Assembly: GCF_000150275.1 (NCBI RefSeq)
Contig: NW_002060956.1
Location: 885,510-949,509, forward strand
Direction: 5' to 3'
DNA from: Trichoplax adhaerens
Taxonomy: Eukaryota > Placozoa > Uniplacotomia > Trichoplacea > Trichoplacidae
DNA length: 64,000 nt
The notes under the pieces were generated by a model. The model had not been told where the DNA came from, ran no database searches, and saw only the letters and a list, made by a program, of their open reading frames with translations. The position numbers and the translations under genes were made by a program. Numbering within the stretch: the first letter of the stretch is position 1; the number at the start of each line of letters is the position of its first letter. Of the stretch, positions 1 through 18,037 are shown one piece after another.

Positions 1-648
1 GCTATTTCACTTTAAGCTACACTACTGCATTGGTGTTGCGACCTCTTGAATTCTTCGACAGTTAATGAAGTACGGTTTACTTCAAATACAATATTATAAC
101 GTATTTTACAATGCATAAAAGTTGCGCAGAGAATGATTAGAAGATTTATTGCACTTAAAGTAGCTATTACAGGTTAAAGCCTTTTGCCAATGCAAAATAG
201 CTAGCATATACGATGGATAGATAGGCAGTGGATTTACTATTATATAAATTACAGGTCAATTAGAATAGCGCAATCGCTTCAGTTTTATGTACTTTAAAGA
301 TATCGTTATCACGTCATGTTCACGTGTATAGAAGATTTGACAGCAAATTGAAATTCGTGTGGCCCCTTATTGTAATGAATATTGTACTGAAATTGATATG
401 CGATACAAATAGGCTCGTGTTTATAACCACGTAATTTCTTTAGTTTATTAAATCTGATGTTTCTATGTTAAGGTCTCAGGAATCATGATGGCTTCCTCAC
501 TAGCAGTTACTCACTGTGCTAATCACGCTAACAATGATGAAGATAGCAGGTATTTTATTAACATTAATAGCTTTTGATGCAGGGTAGTTAGATGACATCT
601 CTATAACCCGTATAAGTAGCTGCTTAGTGGTATATATATATATAGGTA
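1..648. other. 5' flank of the RB1-like gene
   Basis: AT-rich sequence with no recognisable coding exon. A possible small upstream exon lies at 485-549. It starts with tandem ATG codons and ends at a good CAG|GTATTT donor, but its reading phase does not match the next exon at any nearby acceptor. If it is transcribed it is more likely 5' leader than coding sequence. A TATATATATATATAG stretch before 646 looks like the acceptor of that leader intron. Confidence 0.4.
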
Positions 649-3600
649 ATGGTAGATAAGCCACTTTTATATATCACTGATTGTGCACGTATTATATATA
701 GTTATACCGATCAAACCATCCGGGATTTATTCAAGGACTTGCATAGCAATCTTAATATCACTGACCCGCTTGTGTTAGAGGAAGGATGGAATATGTGGAA
801 GATTATTTCCGAGACCTTCAAAATTGTTAAAAATGTACGTTCGTAAATAAATGTTACTAGTTACTTGTACATACTTCTATATTTTGATACTAGTTATGCT
901 TCCTTATAGTCTTCATTTTTCAACCCAGTTCTCATCGTTCTCTAAATAAATTTTATAGGATATCTCGCAGTGGGTATGTGCTATTAACTACATTGCTATT
1001 TATACGGCTAGGTAAGTAATATGAATGAAGTAAATAATTCGCATATTAGGATTATACATTGTATAGATATGTACATGATCTTAATGTATGCATTCTCGTG
1101 ATAGAATGTCATCAAAGGCTAGCATCCTTAAACCAATTCCTAAAGTTTTAAACCATTTGATGGCTGCAAGAATAAAGTAATTTTTATATTTATACTCTCA
1201 ACTTAATCAACCTTTACTACTCACATGTAATCTTGTAAATTATTGCATTTTTTAATAGTATATTAGACTTTATCGATAAGCTTCAGAAACTAGGTGAAAT
1301 TATTTCTGTTGAGAATCATGCAGCCAAGAAGCAAATTTATTTATTGAGTCGAAAGTATTTAATAGATGCTGCTTTGTTCGCCAAATGTGACCTGTAAGAC
1401 TATATCGGTCCAACCTTATAATCCTTCATTATACTACAAAGTTTACATTAATGAACTCGCTAGATATGTTAGTACTAAATGAAGTTCTTTTTTGGTCAAT
1501 CTTGTAGGCTGATTGAGTTAGTCTTTCGTAAAGATATCGATAAGAGCATTCATAAGTTTAAAGATCTGCTTGATAATCCTAGAAGTTACATATGGTTATT
1601 GTTTTTAGTTGCCAAAGGTAAATATAACTTAAGTCTGTTTCATCTGCTGTTCCAAATTTATATACATAGGCAGAATCGCTCACAAGAATTTTATCAACTA
1701 TTTTATGATACCTAATCATTTTACTTGCGTATTAGATTCTCTACTAAAGGATCCAGAGCTATACATTGCGTACTACTTATTAATTTGCTGCGTTAACCAT
1801 CTAGCAAAATCGGTACCTTCGAGTTTTATAAAAGAAAATTATCGTGAGTACTAAACATTAATATCTGAATATTGTAATATTTATGTTAACAAATTAAACA
1901 GCTACTTGATTTGTTTCCACTAGGTACTTTAATAGGAACTGATACTGAAAGCGTGAGTCACTTGATTTATGATGATAAAATTGCTATACTTTTTGAAACA
2001 GTAGACTTTATGAAACTTAAAAATATTTTTATCATAAATATTGGGCAACAGGTTAGTTCTGAAATTTTACGGAAGTTGTGCGAAGATTTACATGTGCAGT
2101 ATGAGGGGGTGCGTGATATTATAAACATTTTTACCTATTGCGTATACCTTACAAAAATCATGATAGCTATACTTCGGTTTACAATGTATTTGATTGATTT
2201 TTTACAGGTTAGAGACTTTCATAATAACTGCTGGACTAGATTTCAAGTGACTGGATCGAGTATTCTAAATCCCTTAAAGGTAAGAGCAACATTCATTTAC
2301 TTAAATACTGTAACATACTAACTACTGTATATAGTCTGCGGATAATTGCATCACAGCATCCGCTACTAATCATAATACTACAGTACTATCCGTAATTGTA
2401 TGCGTATTATTATTATTCTATTATATAATTTTTATGTTATTACAAATTAGATTGATAATCTTAATAGAGAATATGAGGCTGCATTCATCAAGAATGGTAC
2501 GAAAATTTGGTTCTGAACTTCTTAAATCTCTAGACTTGTAATGTGTTATCATATTATTTCTAATCCTGATTAATTCGATTTTATTGAATAATTTTACAAG
2601 GTGACTTTGATGAGCGAGCATTTTTGGATGAATCAATTTTTGATAGCATGTTAAAGCCAAAGTATGTACTTCACATCGTTTATAGATAAATTAGTCAATA
2701 CTTGGTAATACGCTTCTTACATTTTTACTAGTCTGTTAAGATATCGCATTACTTACATTAAAAATTCTGGTTTGACAGGTCTACCGGGAAAGAAGATCGT
2801 GGTAGCTATAGAAAAGATCCGCCACCTACACCTGTAAAGTAAGTTAACGAGCAAGTTTTGGTACATCTATTACATCTATGTGCAAAGATATATGGAAATA
2901 GAGGGGACTATTAATGGTTTATTATTGTTATAATAGATCTACGATGAAAAGCATTGCTAATTTGTTAGCTCTCCTAACATCTACAGAGTAAGTCACTTCA
3001 GAAATATTATTAAATAATAACGTTATTTGAAGTACTGTAGACACCTTAAAATGGTGATAACATATCGTATTGACTTTGTTCTTAGTACCACGCCAGGATC
3101 ATTACTTTGTGATTACTTCAAGGTACGTTGTGTCTATTATTTAGTTAATGTAAGGCAACTACTAAGAATTAATGATGTCTAATACTGTTTCTTATACAGA
3201 AATGCTGTCCGAATCCATTTGATAGCATTCTTGCTCGTTTAGAACGTAAGTAAATGACTCATTTGCGTCACGATTTTCGTTTCAATAGTTCATCGTTTAA
3301 TCGTCAATTGATTACTGACAGGGTATCGAGATGTTTTCGTACAGAAATACGCAAAGCAGACAAGCTCAGCTTATTCCTCAATTAGTGATAAGGTACTTTT
3401 GACTACCGGAACAGCATTTCTGTAACGCTGTGTTTTGTATATATGGATAGGAGGACTAATGTTCGATGTTTTTTATTTGTTCGTTGTACGTTTATCCTGT
3501 ACAGTATTTTGATTTAGCAAAACGACTGTATTTTAGAGTTTTGGAGAATATGCTCAAAGGCGTAAGTTTGTAATGATATCCGCTGAATGATATAAATATG

Positions 3601-6410
3601 TTCTGAATATTGACCTGATGTTATTTATGACTTCTAGGAACAAAGGAGGCTTGGAAACAGCGATTTTAGGTAAGTTCTAAGTCTGAGTTGGGTATCACTT
3701 TGTTGCCTGATTACGTCTTAAGAGGTTTGATATTGTTATTAAAATCTTGCCAATTCTCGCAGCGTACTACTGAATCATGACGTATTTCACTCATCGTTAT
3801 TGGCCTGTTCATTGGAGGTCGTCCTTTTTACTTATAATAGCCCACGTACGTATTCTAATATTTGGACAGTTTTCAATGATTTATATAATCTACAATTCAG
3901 TAATACACTAATAAGCAAAGAAATAAATATTTGACAGATACAAGCAATAGTAACAAGTATGGTTATGAATTTTCATTTCCTTGGATCCTTGATATTCTTG
4001 ATATAAAGGTCTGTAGTTTAATATTCAAGAAAAGATTAGAGTTACTTTGAAAAACAGATTAGAATCTAATACTCTTTTTTATATATGTAGGCATATCACT
4101 TTGGTAAAGTAATAGAAAGTTTTATACGTAGCGAATTATCTCTGGATAACAATTTAGTACAGGTTGTTACTCAAAAGCTGTGATTGCTTAAAGATAGATC
4201 AAATGTCGTCCAAAAAATTTCTTTTTGATATTTACTATTTTTACCCATATTCCTTTAATTTTGTAAAATTTTATACTGATCTCATTTTTTAGCATCTCAA
4301 TTTTATTGAATCAATGATATTAGAAAGCTTGGCATGGCAAGCGGTGAGTTATTTGGATTTATTAATTAATGTTGTAGTACTTACTTATCAGTAAGCTTTC
4401 AATGATTAAAAACAAAGGATCTTTTCTGTTATAGTCTTCCCCATTATATGCAGCACTGGAATCTTCTAAAATTGATCTTCGTTATAGGCAGTTGGTAACC
4501 GAGGTAGGGAATATACTAATTTGTGGTGTTGCCCTATTGTATGATATTTTCGAATATATTTTTAATAAAATATTTTTGAATTTTAACATAATGAATACAT
4601 GTCGCAGAACAAAACCGAAGTGGCGGGTTCATTACTGGAAACGTAAGTATTTAGGAGATTATTTTTCCTGTAATTGATATTACAAAGATCTAATAATTAT
4701 CGATTTCTACGGATATGGCTATTTTGTTTTTATTAACACTTTTATCAATGTAATTGGATATATTTCTAATAGGTGCCTTTCACCAGTTAAAAAGTCTCAT
4801 ACTAGCGAAAAGCAAAGTTGTGGTGACGAGACTCAGAAGAAACTACATTCTGTCGATTTATTTTACAGAAAAGGTTAAGTAATTTTTGTTCATTGTGTGG
4901 TATTACAAAGTTACATAACTACAGTATTTTGGAATGCTCATTTACTATGTTGTATTATTGTAAACTATAGTGTTTCAACTTGCATACTTGCGACTAAAAA
5001 ATTTATGTGATGCCTTAAAAATTGATGAAAAAACGGTTAGTCTGCTCTTTTAAGTAATCATACGTGTTATTCAGTAAGTCATTTACTATATTCTTATCAA
5101 GAAATTCTATTGTAATAACATTATCCTAGATTAATCGAACATGGACTTGCTATCATTATGCTCTGACCTACAAAACAAAGCTATTTATGGATCGTCACAT
5201 TGATCAGGTTTTGATGATACTTTATTACTGATTAGTGTAAATTCAATGGGTTGTGTGATTCTATGCTGTACTTTTGTTTAAATATCGCGATTGCTTACTT
5301 TAGGTAATGTTGTGCTGTACATATGCCGTGTGCAAGGTGATGCAAAAGGAAATTCAATTCAAAGAAATTATTCATCACTATAAAAGCTTATTTGGAAGAT
5401 CGAGCTCCGTATGTAGTTTCCTCATGACTATTATCGTTTAGTTGAAAATTTTTAAACAACATCATATCATTTAATCCTTGAATAATAGGTATGCCGAAAT
5501 GTGTTATTACTTTCCAACCAATATGGTACTATTATTGCGTTTTACAATCAAATTTTTATTTGTGAAATGAAGGAATTCGTGCTGAAACTGTCTTCCGTCA
5601 ATGCTGTTAGTATATTTGCAGCTAATTGTAATTGAATAACTTTGTTGACCATACTTTTGCACATTTCCTGGCATCCTTGGATTAAAATTTCTTGATATGT
5701 CATTCGTTCACAGGCACTGCAGCTGTCTCCTATCCCAACGTACAATAGTAGATCACCACGCTCTGACGGTGTCGGCAAGAGGTAGTTATATTCTACAATG
5801 GTCATTAAGCAGTATCTTTAATTAATTTATTCACCGTGACCGGAATTTGTTAATTTAGAATTCCGTGGGTATCAAATGTTTATCTCTCTCCTTTAAAACG
5901 TAAAGATATTTTAACTCCAAGATCGAAAGCTTTATACTGCTTTGGAGATGCACTGGAGGTATGTATATGTGTATACGTGTTTCGTTTATATTTCTTTCTT
6001 ATTATTGAGCACAAATTGGTTAGACTGCAGTATATTAGCGTATTATACCGTGTCGCAAATAAAAATTTGCGTACAGAAATTCAATTTTAATTGATAGTGT
6101 TAACTGTTTACCGTAATCATGTTTGCAGTCATCAAGGAAGCTATCTGAAATTAATGAGATTGTCCATAAGGGTAGCATGAAATCTTCGAAGAGATTAAAA
6201 TTTGATGACACAACGGTTACTGCGGACGTGGATGTAACATCGAGATGTGCCGAAGCCCGGCCCGGATTATCAAATTTGGATCAAGACGAGAATCCCACTG
6301 ACAATCCTACGAATAATTACAAGGCAGTTATGTTGGAAAATCGATTGGCGGATTTCGGTGGGTCATCTTTTGCTGTTATTGATATATCACGCAAAAGCAA
6401 CACTCGATAG
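649..6410 (+). CDS. RB1: Retinoblastoma-family pocket protein (RB1-like), about 850 aa, ~29 exons
   Basis: This is a nuclear pocket protein that binds E2F/DP and represses cell-cycle genes until CDKs phosphorylate it. Exons read from the sequence include 649-834, 959-1011, 1259-1393, 1508-1617, 1736-1843, 1902-2108, 2208-2279, 2451-2496, 2601-2661, 2779-2838 and 2937-2987. They continue through 3086-3122, 3200-3245, 3322-3392, 3505-3561, 3638-3669, 3763-3845, 3938-4008, 4091-4162, 4293-4343, 4435-4494, 4608-4642, 4773-4873, 4971-5035, 5130-5207, 5304-5408, 5489-~5605, 5859-5958 and 6129-6410. Pocket A includes SFPWILDILDIK and ESMILESLAWQ. The spacer has a CDK-type SPVKK. Pocket B includes AYLRLKNLCDAL and MDRHIDQVMLCC. 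The C-terminal region keeps SPLKRK, TPRSK and a cyclin-docking-like KRLKFD. Nearly all phases agree; the 1843/1902 and 5605/5859 junctions do not, so one donor at each is uncertain. The start is also uncertain. Overall order and length match human RB1 (928 aa, from memory). Confidence 0.93.
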
Positions 6411-7900
6411 TGATAATGAATTTTTAAGCGTGTACTAAAATTAATCAAAGTGGTATACTCGTATATATCTTGATCAGAGGATTTTCGATTCGTCTTTTCA
6501 GCTTCCGATCGTCTTTCCGTAAATCAGCAAAAATGAATTAATTCTCAAGATATAAGTATCATACCAAAAAATATTGGTTAGGACATTATTCTGTACCTGT
6601 GACAACAACTGCAATCTGTTACAATTTTATAAATGTTATAGCAACGAAATGACTTCAGGTTGTCTCGAGGTATCCCAACTTTTGAAACGTTTCTGGTTTG
6701 ATCGGGCTGTTGAAACGGTTATTCTTTATTCCCTTACTAGTAAAGAATTTATTTCGATCTAGAATATTATTTCAATTTCATTGTAATTTATCAATAGTTC
6801 TATTATCATTCGATAGCAGACGCTTTCTTATAATTACATTGTTACTAATTCACTTATTTACAGTTTAGTTGCCGTAGAAAGAAATTTAATGATATTAGTG
6901 TATCCTACAGCAAAGGTAGTCCTTCTTGTTTATTTTATAGCACGTTGTGTGTAAGCGATTCCATTCGTCTGGTTTTCTTGTAGACACAGTACTGTATTTA
7001 TAATAAGATTCAGCATGTGATATTCTTCAATTAATTAATATTATATTATATAAGATTGTCTGATATGCCCTTATCATTAAGTCATCTTATGCTCGGTAGT
7101 AGTACGTTGTAGACAACAATGGAATTTTAAAGGAGTTGTCATTACCTAACATGTAAAAGATTACTTTCATCATTTTGCTTGTTTATGTTATCATAAAATC
7201 CCTAAGACCAGTAACAATTCATAATTATACGTACATCAGTAGAAAACTGTTTTGATTCAGTAAATGATTTGGAAAGAGAAAAATAATAACTACAGTAAGA
7301 ATCTTCTTGGTATACGAAGTTATAAAATAAAAATTTTTTAAATTATGGAGCTATGCAAAATGGTGAGATTTTATGGCTGCGCGTTTTTGTGCTGTAGACC
7401 TGTAGTGTTGCCTACTGTAAATCGGTCAATCGCCGTTTGACTATTAAATATTTACAGTAATAGTTTATGATACTATAAATGCAGAGCAGAAAGATTGTTT
7501 TGTGTTGACAGTAATGTAAACTGGACAAGAATTATAACATACTATCTATTTTATCATCCTGTCCTTTTTTATCGTTAAGCTCTCAACCTAAACCTGACTT
7601 TGATTTATTGCAATGATAAGTAATTAATGATAGCTTTTGGGCTCCCTCAGAGTTGTTGGGCCTAGGTCTTATGCATTTCCTCTGAAATTAATTAATTACT
7701 AGTATTATTTTTAATAATAATATAACACATATATATAAATTATTATCTTTTATTATTTATTTATAGTATTAAACGTCACAGTATACGTCGTTGCGAATGC
7801 AATGTGGAACCAAAATATCACTCACTTTTTGCAATTAGTGAATTGAACTAAATACTGTACACTATACACCGTATAGTATACAGGAAACTGCCTGGGATTA
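6411..7900. other. Intergenic, RB1 3' side
   Basis: AT-rich DNA with no exon I can recognise. It holds the RB1 3' untranslated region and leads into the minisatellite. The short open frames here have no codon or motif support. Confidence 0.4.
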
Positions 7901-7919
7901 TGGGGTTTATTGAAATTCT

Positions 7920-8985
7920 TTGAATGGGATGATAACTACTGTACTGTATGTACAGTGTACTGTAGATTAATGTAGACCGTACTGTACATCATTAGCGATT
8001 TGCTTTTGCAGGTTTTTGAAGTTTTAGGGATGGGATGATAGCTACTGTACACAGTGTACAATACAGTGTAGACTAACGTAGAGACCGTACATTATTATGT
8101 ACAGTGTAGACTCATGTCGACCGTACCTCCTTATTAGCGATTTACTTTTGCAGGTTTTTGAAGTTTTTGGGATGGGATAATAACTAGTGTACAGTGTAGA
8201 CTAATGTAGAGACCGTACCTTATTAGCGATTTGCTTTTGCAAGTTTTTGAAATTTTGGGGGATAGGATGATAAGTGGTGTACAGTGTATATTAATGTAGA
8301 AACCGTACATTATTAGCGATTTGCTTTAGTAGGTTTTTGAAATTTTGGGAATGGGATGATAACTAGTGTACGGTACAGTGTAAATTAATATAGAGACCGT
8401 ACCTTATTAGCGATCTGCTTTTGTAGGTTTTTGAAATTTTTTTGGGGGGGGATGGGATGATAACTGGTGTACAGTACAGTGTAGACTAATGTAGAGACCT
8501 TATTAGGGATTTGCTTTTGCAGGTTTTTGAAATTTGGGGGGGATGGGATGATAACTAGTGTGCAGTGTAGACTAATGTAGAGACCTTATTAGGGATTTGC
8601 TTTTGCAGGTTTTTGAAATTTGGGGGGGGATGGGATGATAACTAGTGTGCAGTGTAGACTAATGTAGAGGCCTTATTAGGGATTTGCTTTTGCAGGTTTT
8701 TGAAATTTGGGGGGGATGGGATGATAACTAGTGTGCAGTGTAGACTAATGTAGAGGCCTTATTAGGGATTTGCTTTTGCAGGTTTTTGAAATTTGGGGGG
8801 GATGGGATGATAACTAGTGTGCAGTGTAGACTAATGTAGAGGCCTTATTAGGGATTTGCTTTTGCAGGTTTTTGAAATTTGGGGAGATGGGATGATAACT
8901 AGTGTACAATAGAGAGTCTGTAGACTAATGTAGACCTTGCATGATCATTATTATTATTATTAGCAATTTGCTTTGCAGGGTTCTA
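7920..8985. repeat. ~86-bp minisatellite, about 11 copies
   Basis: Units start with GATGGGATGATAACT at about 7923, 8029, 8171, 8261, 8352, 8451, 8542, 8629, 8715, 8801 and 8886. The last five are spaced 87, 86, 86 and 85 bases apart and are nearly identical. The early units are longer and more diverged, carrying extra GTACAGTGTAC segments. Each unit carries a variable run of 4-8 G residues, a TTTGCTTTTGCAGGTTTTTG block that resembles a splice acceptor, and a GTGTAGACTAATGTAGA block. The gradient from diverged to homogeneous copies suggests recent expansion at the right-hand end. Confidence 0.9.
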
Positions 8986-9950
8986 AAGAGTCTCGACAGA
9001 GAGGCGAAGTTAGTTGATTTTTACAGTTAGTAGAGTAGAGTACTGCACTATACGCGTCTTTCACCAAATTGCGACAGAGAAAATTTGGAGAATTTTTTCA
9101 CTCTTGTACTGTTCTATAGTCATTCCACTGTCGTATCAGTAGTCTTTTTTTTGCATTACTAAAGCACGGTACCGTTCCGTTCCGTGACAATGTAGTCGCC
9201 ATGCGGTCTTGCATGTCTCTTGTCATGCTCAGAATGATGGCGTAAAATCATCTTTTTATCATAGTAAGTTGTACGTTTGCAATTTTGTACTATCTACTAC
9301 AGTCAAAAGTACAGTGCTGTTACTGTATTGACACAGTGGATTTATTTCAATGACAGTATCTTTTCCAACACTCCAAGTCAGCAATGGAATTCATAACGAG
9401 TGGCGGTAACCACAGACACATGGCTAATTGGCTATGCAAAGTGCTACCAGGCAACTAGGCAAGTATTAAAAGGCAAAAGTTAAGGTGGCAACCTTCAATA
9501 CTACAACACGTGTACAGTAGAACAAAACTACAAATTACTATAGTGGCTTTACATAGCGCAACGACTACCACTGATACTGCTTTCGGTATTGACGTAACAG
9601 ATTAGGCATTTCAGAAATTTACTGCCACTAGCGCCAGCACAGCCAGCCACTTGAGCACATGCCTGTACAGTACCAGACAGGAGAGTACAGTCCCTAGCTA
9701 CAGTACTTAGTACTGTCAAAGTTCACTTTTTTTTTCCGGTCATTTGCACAATGCACATGCACATTCGATATGGTTACGCTAGTGTACTGTACGCGGGCAC
9801 AAGTTTTGCCCTCACTGTGTAATGAGTCTACTGACTAGATTGAGTCAAACCATTCATTGTACATCCGTGCTTCAATCGAATTGCAAAAAATTTTTTCTTG
9901 CCTTCTTGAAATCGCTTTTCACTCACTAATGATCAGCAATCTCTGCTAAG
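8986..9950. other. Intergenic / eIF4A promoter region
   Basis: No coding sequence recognised. It contains several TACTGTAC/GTACAGTA-type short runs (for example around 9290-9330, 9510, 9665-9720 and 9783-9795). It must contain the eIF4A promoter, because the initiator ATG is at 9951, but I see no clear TATA box. Confidence 0.4.
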
Positions 9951-16166
<6,216 letters not shown>

Positions 16167-18037
16167 AAAGTCATAAATCGTGATAATGTGTTAAGCCATG
16201 AAGTAAGGAGCAAGAGATGTTGGTAGAATTTGTATTAACAATGCTACCAAATTAAATGCACAGGTTAATATTTGAATTTCACGTTAAGAAGAGTAGTATA
16301 ATACTTTCTTAATAACGTTTAAGCTATTACACTACGAGTTGTTTGAACGTGGCTGCTATAAAGAAATTACGGTACAGTATATAGATTTTTTAGCTCGTCC
16401 TTTTTTTGACTTTAGTAGTCTGACATTAGTGAGAATGTTAACATATAATAAAAAGCCATCAATCAATATTTGCATTATACTACCACCAATGATTGATGGT
16501 CAAAATTTGTCGGTTCTATACAATCGGTAAATTCGATAAATTTGACTTAGTGCCATGTATCATTGGAATACTTTAATTTACAGTACAAACCAATATGGTT
16601 CTTTAATACTTACTATTATAATTATTAGCCGATAATGTTATCTTTGCTGTAACAACATCCAAACTACTATGTTGAAAAGTTATGCGCTTATATACAAACG
16701 GCGATTAAAATTTTTATTATAACACAATGTAATCTGTTGTTGTTATGATGCCACTCTATGGTAGTAGTTTTTATGACCTCTTGAAGAATAGTAGTATGGT
16801 ACTTTAATCTCTTTAAGATCAGAATAGTAAGGATGCGTTTATGGTCAAGGCGTTAAAAGTGCGCGGTATTTAACCGATGAAAGCTTAGATGACACAGCTG
16901 CCTTTATCGATTCGATATTTGATGTGCTTCTGATCAATTTTTGTTTTTAATGTCAACTGGAAATAATAAACTACCAAGTCTTACCTATTAATTCATCGAG
17001 TTATATGATTACTTGTTGAAGTTACGAATGAAATGTAAGTTTAGGAAAAGTTTAAGCAACTTGGAGCTAGCATTCGCATACTAGATTGAGAAAGGGTCTA
17101 AAATCTCTATCAATTATGAGTAAACACTACAATGTCGACTTACAGTATAATACCATATCAGAGAATGGATTGATCGCAAGTTAAGGAACGAATACAGTAC
17201 TCCGATTTTCAGAAACGTATGTGTCAACACTGAACAGCCCCGCTGTTGAAAATCATCTGCAATTTGGTAATTTTTGTACCATCCTGTCTGCGTTAGACGT
17301 TATTTACTATGTACTATAATATAATTTGTAATCGAACAACGAGGGTATACGTAGTCTCTCTACTCCATTGTAGGAGAGACTAGAAAAGTATTTTGCGTTA
17401 GATGTCTGTATTCGTATAGTAAAGCGTAAGTACAAGTACAAGGAGCTGAGTCGAAATGCTAAAACATCGGGTAGGGCAGGTCGGACAGCATCCTGTCCTA
17501 TCTTACAATCTGCAACGCAAAAATACCTACAGTACAGACTACCTCAACTCCCAAGCTAGCTTGTTTTGTCCCCGTTCTCATTCTTCCATAAACTCTACAG
17601 ATTGTAATCTAGAACTAGCCATTTAAATCAAAGCGAAATGATTTGATGACGGTTATAATAAGCAGTCTCGCTGCTTGTGGTACTGCGTCTTTAAATGTGA
17701 AATGGCTCCGTCTAGCATGGCACCGCAGGTCAGACAGACAGAACTGCTGTACCGTGGTGGTACCAAATTTATCATTGAGAAGTCCCCGCTGTATTGCACT
17801 TGTATCATAACACGGACAGACAAGGAACTGGACTTTTCACCTACTGTATACTGTAGGTATAGCAAGCAGTGAGTCGTTGGCGACGTTGGTACAGTTGCTG
17901 TAGATTCGATTTTCACACGTAGCGTACTGTACAAAACAGTACAGTAAAGTCGGAGACAGTACTGTACAGTATAGGTGATCCAGTGTATCCATCGAAGCCT
18001 GTTCAGTGGTCAGTGTCGCGCACTAGAAGAAGACAAG
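16167..18037. other. Intergenic between eIF4A and AP1S
   Basis: No gene recognised. It holds a 10-bp perfect inverted repeat (16456-16465 with 16490-16499) about 290 bases after the eIF4A stop, and a dense cluster of TACTGTAC/GTACAGTA runs at 17900-17975 just upstream of the AP1S start. Confidence 0.4.
16456..16499. repeat. Hairpin-forming inverted repeat after eIF4A
   Basis: Arms CCATCAATCA and TGATTGATGG are perfect reverse complements separated by 24 bases. In RNA this would form a 10-bp stem in the possible 3' untranslated region or 3' flank of eIF4A. Its function is unknown. Confidence 0.6.

Noticed and set aside
485-549. Coding first exon of the RB1-like gene
   Set aside because: Good ATG and donor, but the phase does not fit any nearby acceptor of the next exon; kept only as possible leader.
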